The position numbers and the translations under genes were made by a program. A DNA stretch of 64,000 nucleotides from Anthostomella pinea (lineage: Eukaryota; Ascomycota; Sordariomycetes; Xylariales; Xylariaceae), in the NCBI GenBank assembly GCA_963556695.1, contig CAUWAG010000003.1, forward strand, positions 6,014,001 to 6,078,000, in the 5' to 3' direction. The notes under the pieces are model-generated. The model worked only from the letters and a program-made list of their open reading frames with translations, searched no databases and had not been told where the DNA came from. This document shows positions 44,264-53,827 of the stretch, piece after piece (within the stretch, counting starts at the first letter, position 1; each line of letters starts with the position of its first letter).

Positions 44264-45198
44264 TTCGCAATGGAGAGGACCGTTGAGCGAGAAGCTGATG
44301 CGCTTGGTGTTTTAGTAGCTGGCAGTGCCTATGAACTGACTCGTTACGGCTACGACTTGAGGGGCGTTGCTGCTAAGGTGGTCTCCTCCAGCCGTGTTGT
44401 GTTATTGCCCGGCAGGTGGCTCTACTTGTACTCTATGAAGATGAATCGTCAGAGGTGTCAATCAGACTGTTTCGTATCATCTTCCCCTAACAGTGGAAGG
44501 ACGGAAGCTAGAGGTCATCATGCTGACCTGCTATCGCCACTATTACCATATATCAACCCAGGCTCTTCGCCACTATGTGCCACTGATCATCGATATGAGG
44601 TTTGAGTTAAGAAGTTGTTATTACCCCATGTATTATATAGATAGGTATCCGGGAAAACCCCAGGATATTCCCTCTTTATAATGTACGTATACTGCTACCT
44701 AGGGTCTAGATCGACTTATGGGATCCGTCGACCAACGTAAACAAGGAAAGAGAAACTCTGGGGTGGCACAGTTTTTCTATTCTTGTCCACGGGCCGTGCC
44801 GCAGTAGGCATTCTCCCAACGCCTGATCAACCGCGTTCCTTTTCGCATCTAGAGCCATCATCGCTTTGCGGCACATGATACTAATTGAACCCCCAAAGTA
44901 TATGTGCACCCCATACTTAGTCAATGTCCTGAATATGCGTAACGTATCTTTCTGGTGTGGTTCAAGTAACCCAGAATAAAAATTCGAAAAAAGTTTGTTG
45001 CATTACTCCATAGCGCCCTGCAAGATCTCTCCCGTCTCCCAAACCAACACGCATCCAATTCATCATGGTAGCCTCGAGGCTGAGTTCTTTCCCCATACCA
45101 TAGTATGAACCAAATGGTAAGCAGTAGCCCAGTCGCTCGCTTTGTAAAACCTAGCCCTATCCCTCACCATCGCCTCCCTTACCCTTCATCACAAACCC
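44264..45198. other. Intergenic region
   Basis: Nothing supportable was found. Confidence 0.5.
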
Positions 45199-45606
45199 CT
45201 AACGACGACGAGCCCCATGCGCGAGCAGCTTGTCCTGCAAAGCCTTGACCTTCTCCGCCACAGCTACTCCCTTCTCCCGCAAAGAGCGCCTGGTGGCACC
45301 CACAGGGAGACAGCTCCAGCAGGGGTCGGTGTGATTGTCATGTTGTCTGTGTTCCCCGGCAGCGGCTTCGACGGTACCCTCCCGATCCTCCTCGGGCTCT
45401 ACCGGCGTGATCATCACGGTCACCGGCCTGCGGTTGGCGCTTCGGGTGGCATTGTTGATTGTCGGTACTGTGCTAAATGTATACCCCGTCGAGCTTCGGT
45501 TGAGTAAGGGGGGAAGTCTCGAGACTCGCCCTGTCGACACGGGCGCTGGGGCTGCAGGCGCAGATCTGGTCGCTAGGGTGGCAACGGTGGTTTGTGATTG
45601 TCTCAT
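45199..45606 (-). CDS. Small hypothetical protein (135 residues)
   Basis: ATG 45606 opens MRQSQTTVATLATRSAPAAP, Ser/Thr/Ala-rich. This is followed by VTVMITPVEPEEDREGTVEA, a CWSC motif and a basic helical end (REKGVAVAEKVKALQDKLL). No introns or signal peptide are seen. The composition of the C-terminal helix supports a real gene. The function is unknown. A 13-bp tandem repeat lies just upstream of the start. Confidence 0.45.
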   Translation of the reverse strand: MRQSQTTVATLATRSAPAAPAPVSTGRVSRLPPLLNRSSTGYTFSTVPTINNATRSANRRPVTVMITPVEPEEDREGTVEAAAGEHRQHDNHTDPCWSCLPVGATRRSLREKGVAVAEKVKALQDKLLAHGARRR

Positions 45607-45644
45607 TATGGATGTTGGCTCAGGTCGGGCGCCTGAGATCTTGT

Positions 45645-45683
45645 GGTCTCTGATGGTGGTCTCTGATGGTGGTCTCTGATGGT
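45645..45683 (+). repeat. 13-bp tandem repeat (GGTCTCTGATGGT), three copies
   Basis: Three perfect units are followed by a partial GGTC, about 40 bp upstream of the minus-strand ATG at 45606. Confidence 0.85.
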
Positions 45684-46917
45684 GGTCGGCAAGGCATGGA
45701 TCGAACGAGCAATTGCACAGTGAAAGGTGCAATATACTCGGTGGTCCTCGCAAACCAAAAATGCGGGTTGCACAGGGTGATGAGGTCCAAGTGGTTCTCG
45801 CATTTTCACGTGCTCTGACCTATCGGGCTGCTAGTAGAGGTAAATATGCTCACAACATGTGCGCTCGCGCTCGCCGTCGGGCTGTGGCTGGCCTTGTAGA
45901 AATTAGAGCCCCCCAAGCCGTGATATGTAGATAGGCAACAGCAACAGTTCTTGCAATGCTTATGCCATTGAATCTGGTACTGACTGGACCGGTCGCTGAG
46001 CCAGCCAATCCAAGGTGGAAGTGAAGATGTGATGATTGTACAGTTGTTTCATCCTGGAATAAGATAATGGGAACTCCCGTTTGGCTTCCGTGGCGCATGG
46101 CAGACTTACACGTGGTACCGTGCTCATATGGTCAGATCGAGTGAATACATCCATTTGGAAGGGTTGTTATATAACGCTTCCAGTAATCTCGTCAATATTT
46201 CCACCGCCGACAGTAAAAAGATCCAATCTGCTGAGTTTCTTACGGGCAGAAGCAGGGCGGGCTATCCTGAATCTAGCTTCCGGAGGCACCACACCACAAT
46301 CCCAATGTGACTACCCAGGGCACTTCTATCACTCAGAAGCTCATGCTGAGTGTGAGGATTACTTGCAAGAATGCTGATCGTCTAAGCTCCCAGTAGAATC
46401 GTCATACCTACATGTACAACAACCACATATATGGGCGTCGTCACTTACCATATCGTTGCCGAAGACCACTCACTGCCTTGAAGCTGCGTTCAGGGGCTGC
46501 ACATTCGAGCAGTCTCCTTCTTCTTGTCAAATCACCACACGTGCAAATGCTGTGCCGCTCGCCTTCGGTTACAGTTAAATCCGCCAACTAGATGGTCAAC
46601 CAACCAACCAACCTGAAAGGATCCGCTTGGACCAACGGGTATGCCTGGACCAGATAATATGTAGATCGAGTGAAAAGTTCCAGGATTGGAACCTTTTTTC
46701 AGCTCATTCCAGCGGTAAGTCCGCAAGTCCGCAAAAGTTCCGTAAGCATTACTAATATTGAGATCTACTAGTCGTCCAAGCAACAGCAGAAGGGACACAT
46801 ATAAGCACCGTTGCATCTACACAAGCCAGAGATAGTTTTCCATCATTGTCACTCGTCATTCTCTCAGTCTCCAGGCTCTCCGGGTATTCACTTGACGTCC
46901 CGAACCAGAAACTAGCC
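45684..46917. other. Intergenic region
   Basis: No supportable gene; it includes the promoter of the FAD oxidoreductase gene. Confidence 0.5.
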
Positions 46918-48437
46918 ATGGCGACTACCACCAGCAACATCCGCTCAGCCCTCCCGCCAAGCTGTGCGGTCTCCACGCCCAGCAGCGACGACACCGTCTA
47001 TACGTTCCTGAGCAAGCGATGGAGCACCCTGGGCCCGTCGACGCTGCCCGCGGCGGCGGTCGTACCCTCCACCGAGGACGACGTCGTCGCCATAGTACAA
47101 TTCGCGGCCGCGAACGGGTTGAAGGTCCTGCCGCAGTGCGGAGCCTGCGGCGGCCTCGTGATCACTACTGCCAAGACGCTCTATGTGGACATGGAGAAGT
47201 TCCGCGAGGTTGACGTTGACAGGGATGCAAGGACCGTCACGTTTGGGGGAGGCGCGCTGGCGGGGGATGTGCAGCCGGCGGTGACGGCGAAAGGGTTCTA
47301 TACGGGTAAGCTACAGCAACCATTCCATGAGCAGAGCTTTCTGAGTTGACAGATTGACGCTTACCTACTTCAGGATGGCCCAACATGGGAATAGTCGGGA
47401 TGGTCGGCAACGTGCTCGGCGGCGGACTCAACCTGTTCAAGCCCATAAAGGGACTTACCTGCGACAATCTCATCAGCGCCAGGTTCGTCACCGCGTCCGG
47501 CGACATAGTCGAGGTCTCGTCAGAATCGACTGGGGCTGAGAAACAGCTCTTCAACCTCCTCAAGGGTGCCGGTGCCGGGTTCGGAGTGATCCTCTCGTTG
47601 ACGATGCGCATATACCCGACGGCGGAGCTCGGTCTGGCCGACGGCACGGGCATCTCCGAGGTGATGGCCATGTTCGCGCGGGAGGACTTCGACGCTGCCG
47701 CCAAGCTGTGGGAGATGGTATCGCAGAGCCCGAGCCCGATGTCTGTAATCTTCGTATTCATGGCAGCGCCGCCGAACATGTCTATCGCAGGCCAGCCCGT
47801 CATCATGGCGCAGGGGATGTACCCGGGCCCCGCATCGGAGGCGCAGAAGGCGTTCGCGCCGTTCAACGCGCCCGGGATCAAGGACAGGGCCATTATGGTC
47901 AAGCCGGGAACCACCCAGCTGGAGACGATGAACGCGCAGCGCGATGCTATGGCGAAGAAGGGGCGCAATATGGACGTGTACAACGGGCTGGTCTACAACC
48001 TCTCGCCCGAGACGCTGCTCCGGGCCGCGAACAAGTTTGCCGAATTCGTCGATACGCACGGGGCCGCCGTGGGTCGCACCAACACAGGGCTGCACCCGAT
48101 GCACCCCGAGACGCTCCTGCGAACCGGCGGCGCCGGCGAGGACAGCTTCATGTGCCACCGCGACCGCAATTTCAATGTGCAGACTGCGCCGTGGGATCTC
48201 GACGACGACTTCGTGCCTGTGGCTCAGCAGCATGGGCGGGAGATGCTCGAGCTTCTTCGCGGCGAGGACAGGGCGAAGGGCATCCCGAACGCCATACTCG
48301 CGGGCAATGCGCGGGTCGAGACGGACATGACGGAGATCCTGAGCCCGGAGAAGCTGGATATCCTGCGGAAGCAGAAGGCGGAGTGGGATCCGAAAGGTGT
48401 CTTCTGGAATGCGGCGGTGGATGGATGGGCGGTTTAG
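46918..48437 (+). CDS. FAD-linked (PCMH/BBE-like) oxidoreductase, cytosolic
   Basis: Two exons (46918-47305 and 47374-48437) flank a 68-bp intron (GTAAGC...CTTCAG), phase 1, for 483 residues. The N-terminal FAD-binding (PCMH) domain spans residues ~45-220: AVVPSTEDDVVAIVQFAAAN, ITTAKTLYVDMEKFREV, TVTFGGGALAGDVQ and GMVGNVLGGGLN. The C terminus (AEWDPKGVFWNAAVDGW) matches the end of BBE-like oxidases. There is no signal peptide, unlike many secreted members. The loop that carries the flavin-linking His in bicovalent enzymes (GGH) reads LPQCGACGGL at 71-80, so at least that link is absent. Such enzymes often work in secondary metabolism or sugar/alkaloid oxidation; the substrate here is unknown and no cluster partners are adjacent. 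Confidence 0.88.
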
Positions 48438-49754
48438 GTATGAGGGTCGATCGTTCGTTTCTGAGATCAAGGACTTGTGAGGTATTCAGTGGAAACTTAA
48501 GCCAGCTGTTAAAATATATGACTCTTTGAAGGGCCTTCATAGGCCTTGGAGTCGACGAAAGGGATGAGACAGTATGGAAGAGGAAGGCCACATGGACTTT
48601 CGAGGCTCCTTTGTTTAGGCCTGTGAACTCAAAACATTATTCCCCTCAGCCTGAAAGCAGGTGGTTGGTTACCGTATTCCGAACCCAGGCAGCCAAGCTG
48701 TCGTCTGGCAGAAGTCGACAAGTCGTGAAAAGACCGAGCTTCCACCAAATTTTTGTTGATGTCAGTGCCACAGAAGTTGGTCACTGGTGGTGACAGTTCC
48801 ATGATCGAGTCCGCAGCAGCAGCAAACGCGTCTCCAGGGCTGCCCTTCGCAGATCATCGCCACTTATCAGTAAGTCTTGTGGTCGGTCATGAGATATAGT
48901 AATACCGTATCTACATGGAGAATCGGCGCGGTCGGCTCTTTATTAAAACGGGTTATGGGTGCAGCTTCGTGATCATCGGAAGCGGCCAGGACCCAGCAGA
49001 TGGGGAAGGAATGCCCCTGAACCATCCCGAGGCCCGTGTTAGGGGTATCACGTAGTCTCAAGCTTCCCTCTCCCATTCGGACCGCCTCGCAATTGTGTTA
49101 GTCAAAGCCTTCGTGTGGTTGGTCAATGGCCCCCAAGTGGCAAGCATGGAAGTCCGAGAGAAAAGTTTCGGTGGAGTTGCGGCGACCGGTTAGAAACGCT
49201 CACTGCCGGCCACGCTTTTTATTATTTTCCTAGGGGCTTCATAGTGGGCTGGTTTTCCCTGTCTTGGGGCGGGCCCAGCCGAAATCGCGAGCCTGCCAGA
49301 CCTGCTGCCCCGAAGGCGACTCACGATGACTGGTGACAGATTACTGATGACTGAATCCGGGTCGGCTGATCCGAGCTTCAACATTTCACGATGGGATCCA
49401 TCACTGGACTGGCTGGCCTAGGCTGTGGACGGAGTGATGGCTTCGTGAGCGGAGCAGAGTTTTCGTGCTGATGGATCTCGGACGCCGCCGGTCCCAGCCA
49501 ACAGGTAAAAATGTCTACTATTTCCCACGTCCCGTCCTCGGCCATGGTTTCTATGACTGTTCGTTTCTCTGTCGTGACTTTTTGACACAAAGTGCATTGG
49601 CTCGAGTGCCAGCAAAGCGGATCCCATCATTCGACAACGACGACGAGCGTGGTGGTTCTCCGGCTTGGCAGTTGCTGTTCCTCTTTGAGCCTACACTTCA
49701 ACCATCATCTCACCCCGTCACTCAGTGTCACTACAGTCAAGGAGAAACGTCGAG
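48438..49754. other. Intergenic region
   Basis: No supportable gene; it holds the promoter and 5' UTR of the permease. Confidence 0.5.
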
Positions 49755-51305
49755 ATGGGCGGTCCTTTCGCCAAACAGGAGAAGCAGCCTGGGGACGCTG
49801 TTCAGTCGCTGAACGGCTCCTCCCAGAAGGATATCGAGACCGGCGACGACGAGCTGCACCGCGGCCTTTCGGCCTTCCACTTGCAGTTCATAGCTATTGG
49901 AGGAACCATTGGGACCGGTCTATTCCTGGGTGCCGGCAATGCGCTGGCGGAGGCCGGCCCCGTGGGCTGCCTGATCGCCTTCATCTTCGTCGGCACCATC
50001 GTGTTCTCGATCATGACGAGCCTGGGCGAGATGGCCACCTTCATCCCCGTGGCCGGCTCCTTCACCATCTACGCGTCGCGCTTCGTCGACCGCTCGCTCG
50101 GCTTCGCCATGGGCTGGATCTACTGGTTCAGCTGGGCCACGACCTTCGCGCTCGAGCTCGTCGGTTCCGGCATCGTCATCCAGTACTGGGACGCCAGCCT
50201 GAGCATCGGCATCTTCATCGCCATCTTCTGGGTCGTCTTCACCGCCGTCAACTTCCTGCCCATCCGCTGGTTTGGCGAGTTCGAGATGTGGTTCTCCAGC
50301 ATCAAGGTCGTCACCATCGTCGGCTTCATCATCTTCGCCATCTGCATCGACGCCGGCGTCGGCCAGCAGGGCTACCTCGGCTTCCACGCCTGGGTCAATC
50401 CTGGCTCTTTCGCTCAGTCGGATCTTGTGTCCGGCGGCGTTGGCAAGTTCGTTACCTTCTGGTCGGTGCTCATCACGGCCGGGTTCGCATACCAGGGCTC
50501 CGAGCTCGTCGGTGTCGGTGCAGGCGAGACTGCCAACCCCGAGAAGGCCGTGCCATCCGCCATTCGGTGGACGTTCTGGGGTATAGTCTCACTTTTTGTA
50601 TCCACCATCTTCTTCATCGGCCTCTGCGTGCCGTATGACAACAGTGCCCTTACGATCGGCACCAGCGATGCGTCCGCCTCACCCCTCGTCATCGCCGCCA
50701 ACCTCGCCGGCGTCCCGGTACTCCCACACATCATCAACGCCGTCCTCCTGACAGCCGTGCTCTCGGCCGCAAACTCGAACGTCTACTCCGGCAGCCGCAT
50801 CATCGTCGCCCTCGCCAACGAGCACCACGCGCCCGCCTTCTTCAAAACCACCAACCGCTTCGGCACGCCGTACTACGCCGTCGGGCTCACGTCGGCCATC
50901 GGCCTGCTCGCCTTCCTCAACCTGTCGTCCAGCGGCGGCGACGTCTTCAACTGGCTGCTGAACATCACCGGCGTCGCCGGCTTCATCACCTGGTCCTGCA
51001 TCAACATCTGCCACCTGCGGTTCATGAAGGCGCTGAAAATCCGCGGCATCCCCAGGAGCGAGCTCGCCTACAGCGCGCCCATGCAACCCTATCTCGCCAT
51101 CTACGGGCTGTTCTTCTGCATGTTGATCCTGTGGACGAACGGTTTCACCGTGTTCATTCAGTGGAGCACGGGCGATTTCTTCGCGGCGTACACGAGTCTG
51201 ATTCTGTTTGTCGTCCTCTATCTGGGACACAAGGTCATATTCCAGACGAGTTTTGTGAAGATAGCCAACGCTGATATAGATAGCGATCGTGCTGTAAAAC
51301 AATAG
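49755..51305 (+). CDS. Amino-acid permease (YAT/APC family)
   Basis: This is a single-exon gene of 516 residues from ATG 49755. A ~30-residue acidic N terminus is followed by LHRGLSAFHLQFIAIGGTIGTGLF, the family hallmark around helix 1 (GGTIGTGLF at 49-57). Twelve hydrophobic helices can be traced. SELVGVGAGETANPEKAVPSAI is the conserved loop after helix 6, and SAANSNVYSGSRIIVALA marks helix 8. Yeast members of this group (GAP1, AGP1 and relatives) import amino acids with protons at the plasma membrane. Substrate range cannot be predicted. Third positions are strongly G/C, as in highly expressed genes. Confidence 0.95.
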   Translation: MGGPFAKQEKQPGDAVQSLNGSSQKDIETGDDELHRGLSAFHLQFIAIGGTIGTGLFLGAGNALAEAGPVGCLIAFIFVGTIVFSIMTSLGEMATFIPVAGSFTIYASRFVDRSLGFAMGWIYWFSWATTFALELVGSGIVIQYWDASLSIGIFIAIFWVVFTAVNFLPIRWFGEFEMWFSSIKVVTIVGFIIFAICIDAGVGQQGYLGFHAWVNPGSFAQSDLVSGGVGKFVTFWSVLITAGFAYQGSELVGVGAGETANPEKAVPSAIRWTFWGIVSLFVSTIFFIGLCVPYDNSALTIGTSDASASPLVIAANLAGVPVLPHIINAVLLTAVLSAANSNVYSGSRIIVALANEHHAPAFFKTTNRFGTPYYAVGLTSAIGLLAFLNLSSSGGDVFNWLLNITGVAGFITWSCINICHLRFMKALKIRGIPRSELAYSAPMQPYLAIYGLFFCMLILWTNGFTVFIQWSTGDFFAAYTSLILFVVLYLGHKVIFQTSFVKIANADIDSDRAVKQ

Positions 51306-52367
51306 TCGGAATGGCTTAGCGTAGCATGTAATTGTAGTAATCGATAGTCTCCAAGTTCAAATCTGTCTTTCGCATGATATTTCGATGCCAATGTTCCCGT
51401 CTCGTCGCATTGCATGATTCCAGTCCTTACCAGCACCCTAGATGACCCTGACTTATCGGAAGGAAAGCGACGGCAGCTACCTTGAACATGATTCGGTATC
51501 GTGGACTGTAGGTGGCTCGGATGTATCTTTGATGGTAAGCTCGCGCCTTGTAACAGAGTCCTACACCAATGGCTTGCCAATATGGACTTGCTGCGTAGCC
51601 CCTGACCGCTTTGCTTGCAGATGTACCGACAACTGCCTCTACTCCCATGACTGAACTCATAGCAAGCGATTGGCACTCTCATCCAGCTGTCGCAGCTCGT
51701 ACTCTTCCACGGCTCTCCATGGCCAAAGCTATACCTTAAGGGATGCAAGCCCCTGGGGACAGGATCTACGGATGGTTTGGCCTAGCTGCCCAGCGCATTG
51801 CAAGCAGTGTCCAGGCAACACAAACACCGCGATCAAAGTCAACCTTTCGCAGCAAGCGCTCTCGGATCCAGATGTGATATAACACACGCCTCGCGTCCTT
51901 ACAGGGCTGTCTACTGGCCGGTCGTTTACCGCGCTGAGCCGTCATAGATCGATTCCGGACGCGTCTCCTCCTAGCCACGTGCCACGGCAGCCGCCGGAGA
52001 AGCCGAATGCGAGAGTGATAGTTCCCGTTTACTGCTTTGGTCATTTCCCGTTTTCGACTAGGATCAAAGAGTGCTGTGTTCTCTTACCAACTTCGCAATA
52101 GAGACTTTTGTAAGCCGCGAGCAGATGATACAACCCGACATGATGTAGGTAGTAGGCATCGACACCATCCGAACCAACCCCCACCCGAGCCGGAGTAAGC
52201 CCCGCCTGGTGAGGAACCCGGGCACGTCCCACATGCTCTGGACCAATGGAAGTACAATTAGGGCAGCTCGGTACACACAATCGCATTCATAGCAGCAATG
52301 CCTATATGTATCTCCTTTTTTTCAAATTCCATCATCCAATCAGTCAGGTGATCTGGCCAATACCCAT
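51306..52367. other. Intergenic region
   Basis: Nothing supportable; open antisense frames here have no coding features. Confidence 0.5.
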
Positions 52368-52439
52368 GGGCTTGTGGTTTAGTGGTATAATACTCCCTTA
52401 GCATGGGAGTGGTCCGGGGTTCGATTCCCCGCGAGTCCA
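52368..52439 (+). tRNA. tRNA-Ala (AGC)
   Basis: The cloverleaf fits: acceptor GGGCTTG / CGAGTCC with discriminator A; D arm TTTAGTGGTATAA; anticodon stem CTCCC/GGGAG with loop TTAGCAT (anticodon AGC); T arm CGGGG-TTCGATT-CCCCG. It is 72 nt with no intron. Confidence 0.93.
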
Positions 52440-52443
52440 TCAT

Positions 52444-52476
52444 TAGAGGTTCAATTCCTCTTGTATCAAACTTTTT
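52444..52476 (+). other. T-arm-like remnant and oligo-T terminator downstream of tRNA-Ala
   Basis: TAGAGGTTCAATTCCTCTTG forms a T-arm stem-loop (AGAGG-TTCAATT-CCTCT) right after the tRNA, followed by TTTTT at 52472-52476. It may be part of a second, truncated tRNA in the same Pol III unit. Confidence 0.4.
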
Positions 52477-52479
52477 GAC

Positions 52480-53004
52480 TATGTCATGGTGGTTTCATTT
52501 TTTTTGTCATGGCCTCTGTGTTTCTGCTGCGGGAACGCAAATCAAGATCAGACATACCTGTGCTTGCATCCATCGTGTCTAAACAGACCAAAGCACCCAT
52601 TGGATTTTGGCCGCACGCACGTCACGAATAGGGGCGTGAGAACCATCACCGAGCGAGAACGTACTTTTCGTCTTGTTTCATACTTGGTAGAGTAGCGGAC
52701 AGCGATCACGGAGGGTGGTTCCATACTCTAGTCTTGCAATATGCCATGTCACTTCCAGAACCCATGCGGTGGTGGCCGGTACCAATGACGGCACACCTAG
52801 AATATCAGCCTGCCTCTCGATGAAAGAAGCAAAAGGAAAGACACATTAAAGGCTTGTCAGATATTCGAGGGATGTTAAAAGGGGTCGTTAAGAAAACTGT
52901 CACTTCTGTCTTTGTTGGATTCCTGGACGCTCAAGAGCCGCCGGGTTATGCCCTAAAACAAAACAAAAAGCATCGCCTCTGGTGCTATACTCGGAGGCAG
53001 AATT
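52480..53004. other. Spacer between the two tRNA genes
   Basis: No gene seen. Confidence 0.5.
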
Positions 53005-53101
53005 TGATCAGAGTGGGACTCGAACCCACGCGGATTGCTCCACTGCGAAGTTGTTTTCAGGTAACCTGAACGCAGCGCCATAACCACTCGGCCATCTGAC
53101 C
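53005..53101 (-). tRNA. tRNA-Leu (CAG) with 16-nt intron
   Basis: On the minus strand the acceptor GGTCAGA / TCTGATC is followed by A73. The D arm is TGGCCGAGTGGTTATGGC. The anticodon stem CTGCG/CGCAG has loop TTCAGG-T, and the intron TTACCTGAAAACAACT lies one base 3' of the anticodon. A class II variable arm and T arm GTGGG-TTCGAGT-CCCAC follow. Mature length is 81 nt. Confidence 0.93.
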
Positions 53102-53827
53102 CGACAAAGCGCCATTACTAATGATTCACTCCCGATGCTTGCAGTTTCTTAGTCGGTCGTGAAATAATGGGGAGACAGTCGTCTCTTGAGCAGGCCGACG
53201 TCTTCATGGGGTAGCAAGGCGATGGAGCCTGGGAGGTTGCGGGAGACGGGGAGGCGGAGGCGGAGAATGGAGCGGAGAACGGGGCCGAGGGGGGCCGAGA
53301 ATGTCGCCAAGGACGACGACAAGGACGACGACAAGGACGACGACAAGGCAGACACTCCGAAAGTCGTCCACGACGAGGAGGAGGCAAAGACACCTCGTAG
53401 ATGAGAGGCGGGTTCTCGAGATAAGAGGACGATGGAATACATCTGAGGGGCGTCCATCCCATCATATAACTCTGCGCCACGCATCAAGAGGCAATAAGCA
53501 GCCTATCAGACCACGGAGATCGTATGAGCACGACAAGATACGTCGTTGTATGGGGGCAGCGGCACAGGAGCGGAGAATACCTAGTCGGGTAGCTGAGTTT
53601 CATATAAGCATCTCACAAGACTGTCACATTACAACCCAAGTCTATCACGGCAAAGACCGAAAGATGGGATGCAATGCATTCATCGCTAACAATACTGTAG
53701 CAATGTGAACCGCGCCACCGCGGCCCGCGTCTATCTATGGATATTCCCCATGTGTCGAACAACAGATGCAACTCCCGTTAACCCTGCGAGACCTAACGCG
53801 AATACTCATGGATATGCAATGCTGCGT
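53102..53827. other. Intergenic region
   Basis: It contains a 12-bp repeat at 53309-53344. A possible 111-residue minus-strand frame (ATG about 53484, end 53149) is Leu/Ser/Arg-rich and driven partly by that repeat; I do not call it. Confidence 0.5.
53309..53344 (+). repeat. 12-bp tandem repeat AAGGACGACGAC, three copies
   Basis: Three perfect units lie in a purine-rich plus-strand stretch. Confidence 0.85.

Noticed and set aside
47520..48470. 316-codon frame antisense to the FAD oxidoreductase, and a 273-codon frame on the same strand
   Set aside because: Arg/His-rich shadow translations of a strongly GC3-biased gene; no start context or motif.
49592..50638. 348-codon Arg/His-rich frame overlapping the permease
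   Set aside because: A frame-shifted shadow of the permease; composition is typical of reading GC-rich codons out of frame.
51218..51748. 176-codon minus-strand frame downstream of the permease
   Set aside because: Starts at a non-ATG codon, overlaps the permease 3' end, and lacks any domain or splice logic.
53149..53484. 111-residue minus-strand frame with SSSLSSSL
   Set aside because: Largely produced by the 12-bp repeat; ends beside the tRNA gene and has no conserved features.
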